From RFPW01 sp040401595 (lineage in GTDB: Bacteria; Pseudomonadota; Gammaproteobacteria; Burkholderiales; Burkholderiaceae_E), in contig JBBAOE010000012.1 of assembly GCA_040401595.1 (NCBI GenBank), forward strand, positions 1 to 64,000: a DNA stretch of 64,000 nucleotides, read 5' to 3'. Each line of letters begins with the position of its first letter. Position 1 is the first letter of the stretch. The position numbers and the translations under genes are program-made. This document shows positions 15,197-23,928 of the stretch, one piece after another. Below the pieces are notes generated by a model. That model had not been told where the DNA came from, made no database searches, and saw nothing but the letters and a program-made list of their open reading frames with translations.

Positions 15197-17554
15197 GTGA
15201 ATCAGTTCCACCAACCAACGCGACCCCTCTGGCGAGGGCATGCAGTCGTCACGTTACCGCTCGCGCTTTGCAGTGCTGTGGTGTTGTTGAACGCCTGCGG
15301 CGGCGGCAGTAGCGATCCGGCGCCAACACCCACCGTCACTCCGGTGGTGGTGCCAACCTCGGCCCCGGTGGTGTCGGTCAAATCCTCGCTGCCCTACCGG
15401 GCCAGTGGCGGCAGCGCGCTCATTGAAGTCGTGATGCCTGCTGATGCCAAGTCCGGCGAAACGCTCGCCGTGACCGTCAATGGTGTGGACGCCACCACCG
15501 TCTTCAAGGACGGCCTGATCGCAGGGACCAAAGTTGGACTGGTGACGGGACTCAAGGACGGTGATAACGCGATCAGCGCCAAGGTTGGCGGCTCTGCGGC
15601 GACAGCGCTCACGGTGACCAATTACCCCATTGCAGGTCCGATTTCATCAGGACCCCAAGTCACTCCATTCATTTGCCAGACCGGCACGCTTTCGTTGCCC
15701 GATGGCACCAAACTGGTCGCCAACGCGACCGACCCGAACTGCTCCGCGCAAACCAATGTGCAGTACTCGTACCGCACGACAGGCGAAGTATTCAAGTCGT
15801 TGACCGACACGAAAACGATTCCGGCTGACGTCAAAATGATCAAGAACGCTGCGGGCACGATGGTGCCCTACATCGTTCGGGTTGAGACGGCAACGATCAA
15901 CCGTGGCATCGCGCAGATCACCATGCTGTTCGATCCAACCACGGATGTGGAACCCACGCCGACGACCCAACCCAAGAACTGGAACAAGCGCTTGGTCTAC
16001 GGCCATGGGACGGGTTGCGTCGCTGGATGGTACATCCAGGGTGGCGTATTCGGTTATAACCCGATGAACGATACGTGGTTGTCGCGCGGTTACGCGGTGG
16101 CCAACAACACCCTGAACCATCCCACCAACGCCTGTAATAACGTCCTCTCGGGCGAAGCCGCTGCGATGACGAAGGAATACTTCATCAAGCGCTACGGGGC
16201 GCCGGTGTACACGATCTCCACGGGAACATCGGGTGGTGCGATCGCAAGCTTGCAACTGGGTGACATGTTCCCCGGGTTGTTCGACGGGGCCTTGATTGAT
16301 GCGACATTCCCGGATGTCATCACGATCGCCCAGTCTGGCGCGGACGCGCACCTCCTGAGCAACTACTTTGCGACATCGCTCCCGTCGGCCACTTCGTTCA
16401 CCCCAGCCCAAAAGGCTGCCGTGTCTGGTTATGCAGCTGAGATTACCTTGGTCGCAAACGGGAACCAGATGGGACGAACCGACCCGGTTCCGGGCCGCAC
16501 TGCACCCACGTTCGCCGGCGTCGGCAACTACGTTTCCGCAGTGTGGAATGCCGTAGTGCCGGTGTCGCTGCGCTACGACCCCAATGCCAGCCCGCCCAAC
16601 TTTTCTGGCGCCCGGCCAACAATCTTCGACATTGGCGTTAATGTCTACGGTAAGACAGCGAATCCGCTCGATCCGTCTGGTAAGTCGACGGTCGCTTTGC
16701 GCACCTATGACAATGTCGGCGTGCAGTATGGTCTGTCGGCGCTGAACTCAGGGGCGATCACCATCACGCAGTTCCTCGACATGAACGCAAACGTGGGGGG
16801 CTTTGATACCGACGCAAATCCGGTCACTGCACGCACCGTTGGGAGTGCGGACGCGATCCTGCGGGCGAACCAGAGCGGTCTATTGCTCAATGGCGGGGGC
16901 GGTTTGTCTTCGATTCCGATTCTGGATGTTTCGAACATCTACGGCGAAGACACGTCGAACTATCACATGCAGTGGGAGCATTTTGCGGCGCGTGAGCGGG
17001 TGCTTCAGGCCAACGGCAACGCCGACAACTACGTGATGTGGCGTGGCGGCCCCGGTACTGCGCCGACAGCGACGAATGCGGCAGCACCGATCGCGGCGCT
17101 GAGTGCAAAATCAATCGCTGCCTTTGAGAAGTGGATGGAGGCGATTGCCGCCGACAAAACCACCGACCCACAGCGCACGAAGGTGCTTCGCAACAAGCCG
17201 ACCGACGTGACCGATGGCTGTTTCGACAAATCCGCGCAGCCGCAATTCATCGCGGAGAAGCAGGTTCTGGGCACCAGCGGTACACAGTGCAATATTCTGT
17301 GGCCGTCGTACCGGTTCCCGCGGATGGAAGCCGGTGGGCCGTTGGCGTCGAATAATCTGAAATGCCAGCTCAAACCGGTTGACCTGGCCGACTACAAGGT
17401 GTCGTTTAACGCTGCCGACCTCAGCCGGTTGCGTGCGACGTTCCCCAGTGGTGTCTGCGACTTCAGCAAGCCCGGTGTCAGCTTCGCCAAGGTCGTCCCC
17501 TGGGCGTCGTTTGGTCCTTCGAAAGTCAATCTGGTTTTTGATGTAACCAAGTGA
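15197..17554 (+). CDS. DUF6351 family lipoprotein (putative alpha/beta hydrolase)
   Basis: A 785-residue exported protein with a lipoprotein signal: positively charged N-region, hydrophobic stretch, and lipobox LLNAC followed by GGGSS. A Pro/Thr/Val-rich linker and a Big/IPT-like beta domain (about residues 60-150) precede a hydrolase-like core (PISSGPQVTPFICQTG, RLVYGHGTGC, and G-T-S-G-G with candidate nucleophile S345) typical of DUF6351, whose members are tannase-, esterase- or PHB-oligomer-hydrolase-like. GTG at 15197 has a GGGGAC ribosome site; ATG at 15152 gives a longer leader without one. It would act at the outer membrane or periplasm on an ester-linked substrate. The substrate is unknown. 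A terminator follows it. Confidence 0.8.
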   Translation: MNQFHQPTRPLWRGHAVVTLPLALCSAVVLLNACGGGSSDPAPTPTVTPVVVPTSAPVVSVKSSLPYRASGGSALIEVVMPADAKSGETLAVTVNGVDATTVFKDGLIAGTKVGLVTGLKDGDNAISAKVGGSAATALTVTNYPIAGPISSGPQVTPFICQTGTLSLPDGTKLVANATDPNCSAQTNVQYSYRTTGEVFKSLTDTKTIPADVKMIKNAAGTMVPYIVRVETATINRGIAQITMLFDPTTDVEPTPTTQPKNWNKRLVYGHGTGCVAGWYIQGGVFGYNPMNDTWLSRGYAVANNTLNHPTNACNNVLSGEAAAMTKEYFIKRYGAPVYTISTGTSGGAIASLQLGDMFPGLFDGALIDATFPDVITIAQSGADAHLLSNYFATSLPSATSFTPAQKAAVSGYAAEITLVANGNQMGRTDPVPGRTAPTFAGVGNYVSAVWNAVVPVSLRYDPNASPPNFSGARPTIFDIGVNVYGKTANPLDPSGKSTVALRTYDNVGVQYGLSALNSGAITITQFLDMNANVGGFDTDANPVTARTVGSADAILRANQSGLLLNGGGGLSSIPILDVSNIYGEDTSNYHMQWEHFAARERVLQANGNADNYVMWRGGPGTAPTATNAAAPIAALSAKSIAAFEKWMEAIAADKTTDPQRTKVLRNKPTDVTDGCFDKSAQPQFIAEKQVLGTSGTQCNILWPSYRFPRMEAGGPLASNNLKCQLKPVDLADYKVSFNAADLSRLRATFPSGVCDFSKPGVSFAKVVPWASFGPSKVNLVFDVTK

Positions 17555-17576
17555 GTTTTTTTCTGTCCCTGTTAAT

Positions 17577-17604
17577 CCCACCGTCGTGACACGGTGGGCT
17601 TTTT
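17577..17604 (+). terminator. Rho-independent terminator
   Basis: CCCACCGT (17577-17584), a 6-nt loop, and ACGGTGGG (17591-17598), followed by CTTTTT. This is a textbook hairpin plus U-tract, 22 bp after the DUF6351 stop. It insulates, at least partly, the next lipoprotein gene. Confidence 0.88.
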
Positions 17605-17635
17605 GCCCTTATCTCTAGAGAATGGTGTTAACAAA

Positions 17636-19936
17636 ATGATGAGACTGCGCGCGATTCGGTTGATTGGTCTGAGCGCATTGGGCGCTGCGGTATTGATGGC
17701 CTGTAGTAGCAACTCCGGCGAGACGCCACTTTTTTCGGTACCAGTGATTCCGGCGGCGAAGTCGCCGATCGTTCCGCCGGATCTAACGGTGTCGTGCCCG
17801 ATCACGTCGTCATCGATCCAATCGTTCGCTGTCAAAGGAACGGCCCCGGCGTTCAATGGCGCGAGCTTTGGCACTGTCGGGGTCTATAGCTACATCCTTG
17901 CGGAAGTCACCGCCAAGGTGAGCGCAAAAGATGCTTGCGCAGAAACCATTGTGGATCTGAAAAACGCGGCGGATGCCAGCGGGGAGGTCAGCTACAAATT
18001 TGACGTCGTGATCCTCACACCCGCGGATGCCACCAAGGCCAGCGGAAGTCTGCTTTATATTGTCAATAATCGGACGAATACCAGTTCCCTGGAAGCCCTG
18101 AACGACGGCTCATCCAATAATCTCTTCGACAACACAGCCCCCGAGATCCCGGCCGCAGCGACGGGCGTTGTTGCCGGAGTTGGGGCAGGCAACGGTTTCT
18201 TGATGAAGCAGGGAATGACCGTCGTATTGTCGGGTTGGCAGGGCGATCGCCCGTCCGCCTTGAGCGGCGCAACTGCGGCCATCGGCAGCACCCAAAAATG
18301 GTATCCAGTCGGAATGACCTTGCCCGTCGCCAAGGGTGCGTCGGGTGCCGCAATCACCGGAACCGTGCAGGATGAATTTATCGCAGATAACGCCACGGCC
18401 AATGTGCTGGGCACCTACTATCCGCGTGTGTCTGGCTCTACTGCCAATCTGACGATTCGCAAGACCGCGACCTCGCCAGCGATCGTTGTCGATTCGAGCC
18501 TGTGGACCTACACAGCGGGTTCGGGTGTGGCGGAGGGTGGTAACACAACCGCGACGGGTTTTGGCTTTGTGACGATCGATCGCGCCAAAATCCGGGCCGA
18601 TGCCGCGTATGCCGCTGCGCTTGATGCTGCAAGTGACAACGGTGCCATCTATCAGTTCAACTACACAGCGACCAATCCGAAACCGATGGGCTTGGGATTT
18701 CTGGCGACGCGCGACCTGATTTCATTTCTGCGCTACGAAACCAAGGACGCTGCTGGCAATGCCAATCCCTTGGCTGGTCGCATCAAGACCACGCTGGCGA
18801 CCGGAATTTCGCAGTCTGGACGCTACCTGCGTGATTTCCTGTGGCAGGGCTTTAACGCAGACAATAAGGTCCGCATTGTGTTTGACGGGATGCTGCCCCT
18901 GGTCGGTGGTTCGCGTAAGACCTACACCAATTATCGCTGGGCCAAACCCGGTGATTATTCGCGTCAGCATGAAACCCATTACACGCCGGGTGATCAGTTC
19001 CCATTCTCCTACCTGACTACGACAGATCCTGTCTCTGGCAAGACGGATGGCCTGATGAAGAAGTGTGCGGAGCTCAATACCTGTCCCAAAGTATTTCAAT
19101 ACGACAGCCCGGTCGAATTTGGTGGGGCCCGCGCTTCCCTCGTGTCGACCGATGGTGCGGGTAAGGACTTGGCCATTCCGACCAATGTCCGTTTGTTTTA
19201 TTCGTCGGGCACTTCCCACGGACCGCAGCAGTTGGCGACAAACGCGAAATCGCAGCCAGACTACTCGGTTGACCGCAGCGTCTCGGCGACCGCGGTCTCT
19301 ACTGCCCCCGGTGCATTGAATGCCAGTACCGCGTTATTTAGAGCCCTATTGCTGAACCTTGACGGCTGGGTCAAGGGCACTGCGACGCCACTCGATAGCT
19401 ATTGGCCGAAAGTCGCTGACAGCACCTTGGGGGTGCCAACGTCGGATCCGAAGAGCTTGTCGACTCCCGATCTGAGCAAACTTGGCATCGGTTATAACGG
19501 GGTCTACAACACCCTCACGCTCAACGACGAGAGTGTGATCCCGTCCGCTGTTGGGACCAAGTCTTACGTGGTCCATCTGCCGACGACCGACGGGCAAGGC
19601 AATAGCAAGGCGGGTGTCAAGATGCCTGACAGCGCGGTGCCGCTGGCGACTTTCATTGGCTACAGTCTTCGGCGCCCGGGTTTTGTTGAGGGCGACCAAA
19701 ATGGACTCTCGACTTCGCAGTTGGCCTTCGCCTTGACCACGGCTACGAAGAACGCGGCCGATCCGCGCAAGAGCGTCGAGGAGCTCTACACCAACAAGGC
19801 CGGGTACCTCTCTGCTTGGAACGCAGCGGTTGACAAGCTCGTCGCCGATCGACTGATGACGCCTGATGATGCGGCTCTTTATAAGAACCGTGGCGTGATG
19901 CAGACGCTGCAGTCGAACTTCGCCAAACTTCCGTAA
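17636..19936 (+). CDS. Large lipoprotein of the Abhydrolase_10 type
   Basis: A 766-residue exported protein whose N-terminus (RLRAIRLIGLSALGAAVLMAC-SSN) is a lipoprotein signal peptide with cysteine at the lipobox. The rest matches the alpha/beta hydrolase family Abhydrolase_10: YIVNNRTN, a GWQGDRP strand, LGFLATRDLISFLRYE, G-I-S-Q-S-G at 390-395 with the candidate nucleophile serine, RIVFDGMLPLVGGSRK, and a late SGTSHGP that could carry the catalytic histidine. ATGs at 17636 and 17639 are both possible; the read-through frame from 17594 crosses the terminator and is rejected. It is paired with the DUF6351 lipoprotein, suggesting joint extracellular ester degradation. Confidence 0.82.
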   Translation: MMRLRAIRLIGLSALGAAVLMACSSNSGETPLFSVPVIPAAKSPIVPPDLTVSCPITSSSIQSFAVKGTAPAFNGASFGTVGVYSYILAEVTAKVSAKDACAETIVDLKNAADASGEVSYKFDVVILTPADATKASGSLLYIVNNRTNTSSLEALNDGSSNNLFDNTAPEIPAAATGVVAGVGAGNGFLMKQGMTVVLSGWQGDRPSALSGATAAIGSTQKWYPVGMTLPVAKGASGAAITGTVQDEFIADNATANVLGTYYPRVSGSTANLTIRKTATSPAIVVDSSLWTYTAGSGVAEGGNTTATGFGFVTIDRAKIRADAAYAAALDAASDNGAIYQFNYTATNPKPMGLGFLATRDLISFLRYETKDAAGNANPLAGRIKTTLATGISQSGRYLRDFLWQGFNADNKVRIVFDGMLPLVGGSRKTYTNYRWAKPGDYSRQHETHYTPGDQFPFSYLTTTDPVSGKTDGLMKKCAELNTCPKVFQYDSPVEFGGARASLVSTDGAGKDLAIPTNVRLFYSSGTSHGPQQLATNAKSQPDYSVDRSVSATAVSTAPGALNASTALFRALLLNLDGWVKGTATPLDSYWPKVADSTLGVPTSDPKSLSTPDLSKLGIGYNGVYNTLTLNDESVIPSAVGTKSYVVHLPTTDGQGNSKAGVKMPDSAVPLATFIGYSLRRPGFVEGDQNGLSTSQLAFALTTATKNAADPRKSVEELYTNKAGYLSAWNAAVDKLVADRLMTPDDAALYKNRGVMQTLQSNFAKLP

Positions 19937-19985
19937 GCGCTCCTCTGGGGCCAGTCAAGGCTCCAGATTGAAGGTGTAAGGAACT

Positions 19986-20013
19986 GCCGCTGCCGGATCG
20001 AACCGGCAGCGGC
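19986..20013. terminator. Strong stem-loop after lipoprotein gene
   Basis: GCCGCTGCCGG (19986-19996) and CCGGCAGCGGC (20003-20013) form an 11-bp perfect stem with loop ATCGAA, between convergent genes. No U-tract on either side, so it may be a bidirectional transcription barrier or an RNA-stabilising hairpin. Confidence 0.6.
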
Positions 20014-20114
20014 AAACGCGTCTCTGATGTGTCGCCTCTCAGATTTCGATTGAACCGGACCATCTGCTACCTAGTCGGACTCTCGCTGATGCCGGCCCTG
20101 GCCCCAGGGTAGGG

Positions 20115-20555
20115 TCATTCCCGCTGGGCGAGCACGGCCATGGTGATGCGGGAGACGCAAGTCAGGTCTCCGTGGTCGTTGTGCAGGTCGATATGCCAGA
20201 CATGGGTACTGCGGCCAATGTGAATGGGACGGGTGATTCCGGTCACCCAGCCGGCGTTCGCTGAGCGAATATGGTTCGCATTGATGTCCAGGCCCACCAC
20301 GCGCACGCCCGGTTCGGTGGCATAGGCTGCGCCACAGGAGCCCAGGGTCTCGGCCAGCACGACCGAAACCCCGCCGTGCAGGATCCCGTAAGGTTGGCGG
20401 GTGCGCTTGTCCACTGGCACGCGGGCACGAATGAAGTCATCGCCGACTTCCAGAAATTCCATACCGAGATGGCTCGGGGCGGTGTCGATATGGCCGTGGG
20501 TCAGAAGGTCGATCGAGATAGGCTTTTTCCAGATGCGCATGGCTTGAGATTTCAT
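20115..20555 (-). CDS. Hotdog-fold acyl-CoA thioesterase (PaaI/EntH type)
   Basis: A 146-residue hotdog thioesterase. The catalytic segment GILHGGVSVVLAETLGS contains the HGG and the downstream glutamate of the EntH/MenI-like 4-hydroxybenzoyl-CoA thioesterase group II active site. The segment VVGLDINANHIRSANAGWVTG is the substrate-binding strand. It hydrolyses some acyl- or aryl-CoA in the cytoplasm; the substrate cannot be told from sequence. It is divergent from the OFA-type MFS carrier at 20669, separated by 113 bp. Confidence 0.88.
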   Translation of the reverse strand: MKSQAMRIWKKPISIDLLTHGHIDTAPSHLGMEFLEVGDDFIRARVPVDKRTRQPYGILHGGVSVVLAETLGSCGAAYATEPGVRVVGLDINANHIRSANAGWVTGITRPIHIGRSTHVWHIDLHNDHGDLTCVSRITMAVLAQRE

Positions 20556-20668
20556 GGGTTGACTGAACCGGGGCCTGCCATGATCACAGGAATTCCTTGC
20601 ATTTGGGGCCGGCGGGGCACCGTGTAGGGGTACTTGCTGGGAATGCGACGTGCTGGGTCAGGTGATCT

Positions 20669-22381
20669 ATGGTCACCGAATCGCGCGTCCTGAGCCGCTG
20701 GCCGAGTTGGCTCGAGAAAGAGCGAATCATCGCTGCCCCGGGCTTTAACCGATGGCTGGTTCCACCGGCTGCACTCGCCATCCACCTGTGTATCGGCATG
20801 GCCTACGGTTTTTCGGTGTTCTGGCTGCCGCTGACGCGCGCGCTGGGTATTCGGCAGTCGATCCCCTGCGGACCAGACATCGGCTTGTGGGGGCAACTGT
20901 TCACGACGACCTGTGACTGGTCGATTGCCACACTCGGGTGGTTGTACACCTTGTTTTTTGTCTTCCTGGGACTGAGCGCTGCCGTCTGGGGGAGTTGGCT
21001 TGAGCGGGTTGGCCCGCGCAAGGCCGGTGTGGTGTCGGCCTTGTGCTGGTGCGGTGGCTTGCTGATTTCAGCCCTTGGCGTGCACCTTCACCAGTTCTGG
21101 GTGATGTTGGTTGGCTCGGGCATGATTGGCGGCGTCGGCCTGGGTCTCGGCTACATCTCGCCGGTCTCGACCCTAATCAAATGGTTCCCCGACCGCAGGG
21201 GCATGGCTGCGGGTCTGGCCATCATGGGCTTCGGCGGTGGGGCCATGGTTGGCTCGCCGTTCGCAGCCGACCTCATGGTGCAGTTCGCCACGACGACCGA
21301 CGTGGGTGTGGCAAAGACCTTGATCGTTCTCGCCCTGGTTTCTCTGGTCTTCATGATGGCTGGCGCATTTGGTTATCGGATTCCACCGCCGGGCTGGAAA
21401 CCCGAGCCCCGCTCCGCACCGGCGGCGCCATCGCGCGATCCGTCGAATGTTCGGTCGCGTGATGGGTCGCGTGATGGCTCGCGTAATGCCTCGATCACTC
21501 AGGGCCATGTTCATGCGAGCAAGGTCTGGCGTATTCCCCAGTTCTGGCTGCTGTGGCTCATGCTGTGCATGAATGTCAGCGCTGGCATCGGGGTGATTGG
21601 GATCGCATCACCGATGTTGCAGGAAGTGTTCGGTGGCCGGTTGATCGGCATTCCGATGGCATTCAGCCAGCTGGACACCATCCAACGCGAGGCCATCGCC
21701 AACGTCGCAGCCGGTTTTGTCGCGCTGCTCAGCCTCTTCAATATCGCCGGGCGCTTTTTCTGGGCCAGCCTGTCCGACCGGCTGGGGCGCAAGTCGACCT
21801 ACCTTCTCTTTTTTAGTCTGGGTGCCTTACTGTATGCCAGTGTCCCCCGCAGCACAGCGGCGGGCAACATGGCACTTTTCGTATCGGCTTTCTGCGTGAT
21901 CGTGAGCATGTACGGGGGCGCCTTCGCCACGGCGCCGCCATTTTTGGCCGACCTCTTTGGGACCCAGATGGTTGGCGCGATCCATGGCCGGCTCTTGACC
22001 GCATGGTCGATGGCAGGCGTTCTGGGACCCGTGGTGGTGAACTACATGCGCGAGGTTCAACTCGCCCAAGGGGTGCCACCTGAACAGGTCTATAGCCAGA
22101 CCATGCGGATTCTGGCCGGGATGCTGCTGCTGGGCCTGATGAGTACCTTATGGGTGAGACCGGTGAAGCAGCAGTGGTTGATGACCGATGCAGAATTGAT
22201 CGAGGAGAAGCGATTGGCGCATGAACGCACGGCAGTGTCGGGCGAAGGTTCCGACCTCGATCCCGATGGCCAGCAACCCAGGCGCACTGCGATGCTGGTT
22301 CTGGCCTGGGCTGCGGTCAGTTTCCCACTCGCATGGGGTGTGTACAGAACTCTGCAAACGGTGACCCGGTTTTTTCCGTGA
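20669..22381 (+). CDS. OFA-family MFS transporter (oxalate/formate antiporter type)
   Basis: A 570-residue inner-membrane carrier with about twelve transmembrane helices. It matches the OFA family: an N-terminal RWLVPPAALAIHLCIGMAYGFSVFWLPLTRALGI, the TM2-3 loop WLERVGPRKAG, and a late GARLL-like GAIHGRLLTAWSMAGVLGP. The extracellular segment with two cysteines (IPCGPDIGLWGQLFTTTC) is a feature of the Burkholderiales branch. The central cytoplasmic loop (about residues 250-285) is a low-complexity R/S/D/G stretch partly built from a 12-bp tandem repeat. A C-terminal extra hydrophobic segment follows the last conserved helix. It likely exchanges small monocarboxylates or dicarboxylates. Confidence 0.88.
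   Translation: MVTESRVLSRWPSWLEKERIIAAPGFNRWLVPPAALAIHLCIGMAYGFSVFWLPLTRALGIRQSIPCGPDIGLWGQLFTTTCDWSIATLGWLYTLFFVFLGLSAAVWGSWLERVGPRKAGVVSALCWCGGLLISALGVHLHQFWVMLVGSGMIGGVGLGLGYISPVSTLIKWFPDRRGMAAGLAIMGFGGGAMVGSPFAADLMVQFATTTDVGVAKTLIVLALVSLVFMMAGAFGYRIPPPGWKPEPRSAPAAPSRDPSNVRSRDGSRDGSRNASITQGHVHASKVWRIPQFWLLWLMLCMNVSAGIGVIGIASPMLQEVFGGRLIGIPMAFSQLDTIQREAIANVAAGFVALLSLFNIAGRFFWASLSDRLGRKSTYLLFFSLGALLYASVPRSTAAGNMALFVSAFCVIVSMYGGAFATAPPFLADLFGTQMVGAIHGRLLTAWSMAGVLGPVVVNYMREVQLAQGVPPEQVYSQTMRILAGMLLLGLMSTLWVRPVKQQWLMTDAELIEEKRLAHERTAVSGEGSDLDPDGQQPRRTAMLVLAWAAVSFPLAWGVYRTLQTVTRFFP
21453..21488 (+). repeat. 12-bp tandem repeat inside the MFS gene
   Basis: GGTCGCGTGATG occurs twice exactly (21453-21464, 21465-21476) and once degenerately (21477-21488). 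It stays in frame and lengthens the central cytoplasmic loop of the OFA carrier (R-S-R-D-G-S-R-D-G-S). It probably arose by replication slippage. Confidence 0.85.
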
Positions 22382-22475
22382 TCTCGCCGGTCGCTCAGCG
22401 CGCGCCCATTCGCACATCAGCGATGTTCCGACCGAAAGTTGAGCCAGAACATCCGCGCACTGCGACAATGGCGCC

Positions 22476-23903
22476 ATGACTGAACCGACTTCTGTGGCGC
22501 CCGCATCGGGACCCACCTTCGATACGCTGCCCCTGCCTGCCCCCATGCTGCGAAATCTTCAGCAGCTGGGCTATGAGCGCATGACCCCAATCCAGGCGGC
22601 AAGCCTGCCGCTGACACTGGCGGGCCGGGACCTGATCGCACAGGCAAAGACCGGTAGTGGCAAGACCGCTGCCTATGCGCTCCCGCTGCTCACAAGGCTC
22701 AATGTTCAGCACTTTGGGGTCCAGGCGCTGGTGCTGTGCCCAACGCGTGAACTGGCCGAACAGGTGTCACAGGAGATCCGACGTCTGGCCCGAGCCGAAG
22801 ACAACATCAAGGTGCTGACACTTTGCGGGGGTACGACCATGCGCCCACAGCTTGCCAGCCTGGCACACGGTGCTCATGTGGTGGTGGGTACGCCGGGGCG
22901 GGTTCTGGACCATCTGGGCCGTGAGTCGCTGGTGCTCGATACGCTCAACACACTGGTGCTGGACGAGGCCGACCGCATGCTGGACATGGGGTTTGCCGAA
23001 GATATCGCCGCGATTGTCCGGTTCTGTCCCGCGACATCACGGCGCCAGACCCTATTGTTCTCGGCTACCTATCCGGATGATGTCGCCAAGCTCGCGGCCC
23101 GGTACTTGCGCGACCCGCGCGAGGTCAAGCTCACCGAGCGCCATGACGCCACCCGCATCCTGCAACGCTTCTATCAGGTCACGGAGAGTCAGCGTCTGCA
23201 TGCCGTCGGCCTCTTGCTGAATCATTTTCGACCCGAATCGACTTTGGCATTTTGCAATACCAAGCAGCAGTGTCGGGATCTGGTCGCCATCCTGCAGGCG
23301 CAGGACATCGTAGCGCTCGAGCTTCACGGCGATCTCGAACAGCGCGAGCGGGATCAGGTGTTGGTGCAGTTTGCCAACCGCAGCTGCAGCGTTCTTGTTG
23401 CGACCGATGTCGCTGCACGCGGTCTGGATATTGCGCGTCTGGAGGCGGTGATCAACGTCGACATCACACCCGACACGCAAGTGCATACGCATCGGATCGG
23501 GCGCACGGGGCGCGCGGGAGAATCCGGCCTGGTGTTCAGCCTTGCCAGCCTCGACGAGATGGGCCGGGTAGGCCGCATCGACGAGATGCAGGGCAGCGAA
23601 AGCGTCTGGCATCCCCTGGCCGAGCTCGAGGCGGCATCGCGCGACGCCAGCCGAACCGAGCCGCTGCGCCCCCCGATGGTGACGTTACAGATCCTCGGTG
23701 GGCGCAAGGAAAAGATCCGGCCGGGCGATGTCCTGGGTGCGCTCACCAAGGATCTGGGCCTGGACGCTTCAGCGATCGGGAAGATCGATGTCAACGAATT
23801 TTCGACCTATGTCGCGGTGAGTCGCGCGTTCGCTCAACAGGCTTTACGGGGATTGAACGCGGGCAAGGTCAAAGGCCGGTCGGTCAAGGTCAGGCTTTTG
23901 TAA
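22476..23903 (+). CDS. dbpA: ATP-dependent RNA helicase DbpA
   Basis: A 475-residue DEAD-box helicase. Q-motif TPIQ (37-40), Walker A AKTGSGKT (57-64), DEAD box (163-166), SAT (196-198) and HRIGRTGRAG are all present. The C-terminal 75 residues (VTLQILGGRKEKIRPGDVLGALTKDLGLD..., KGRSVKVRLL) are the DbpA RNA-recognition domain that targets 23S rRNA helix 92. It therefore acts in late assembly of the large ribosomal subunit, in the cytoplasm. It starts at ATG 22476, 94 bp after the MFS gene. Identification is firm because of the DbpA-specific tail. Confidence 0.94.
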   Translation: MTEPTSVAPASGPTFDTLPLPAPMLRNLQQLGYERMTPIQAASLPLTLAGRDLIAQAKTGSGKTAAYALPLLTRLNVQHFGVQALVLCPTRELAEQVSQEIRRLARAEDNIKVLTLCGGTTMRPQLASLAHGAHVVVGTPGRVLDHLGRESLVLDTLNTLVLDEADRMLDMGFAEDIAAIVRFCPATSRRQTLLFSATYPDDVAKLAARYLRDPREVKLTERHDATRILQRFYQVTESQRLHAVGLLLNHFRPESTLAFCNTKQQCRDLVAILQAQDIVALELHGDLEQRERDQVLVQFANRSCSVLVATDVAARGLDIARLEAVINVDITPDTQVHTHRIGRTGRAGESGLVFSLASLDEMGRVGRIDEMQGSESVWHPLAELEAASRDASRTEPLRPPMVTLQILGGRKEKIRPGDVLGALTKDLGLDASAIGKIDVNEFSTYVAVSRAFAQQALRGLNAGKVKGRSVKVRLL

Positions 23904-23928
23904 GTGCGCTGCGTTGGGTTGCGTCACG

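Noticed and set aside
19743..20063. A 106-codon minus-strand ORF across the lipoprotein 3' end
   Set aside because: It runs through the coding region and the strong hairpin at 19986-20013, with low-complexity Arg/Ser composition; a shadow.
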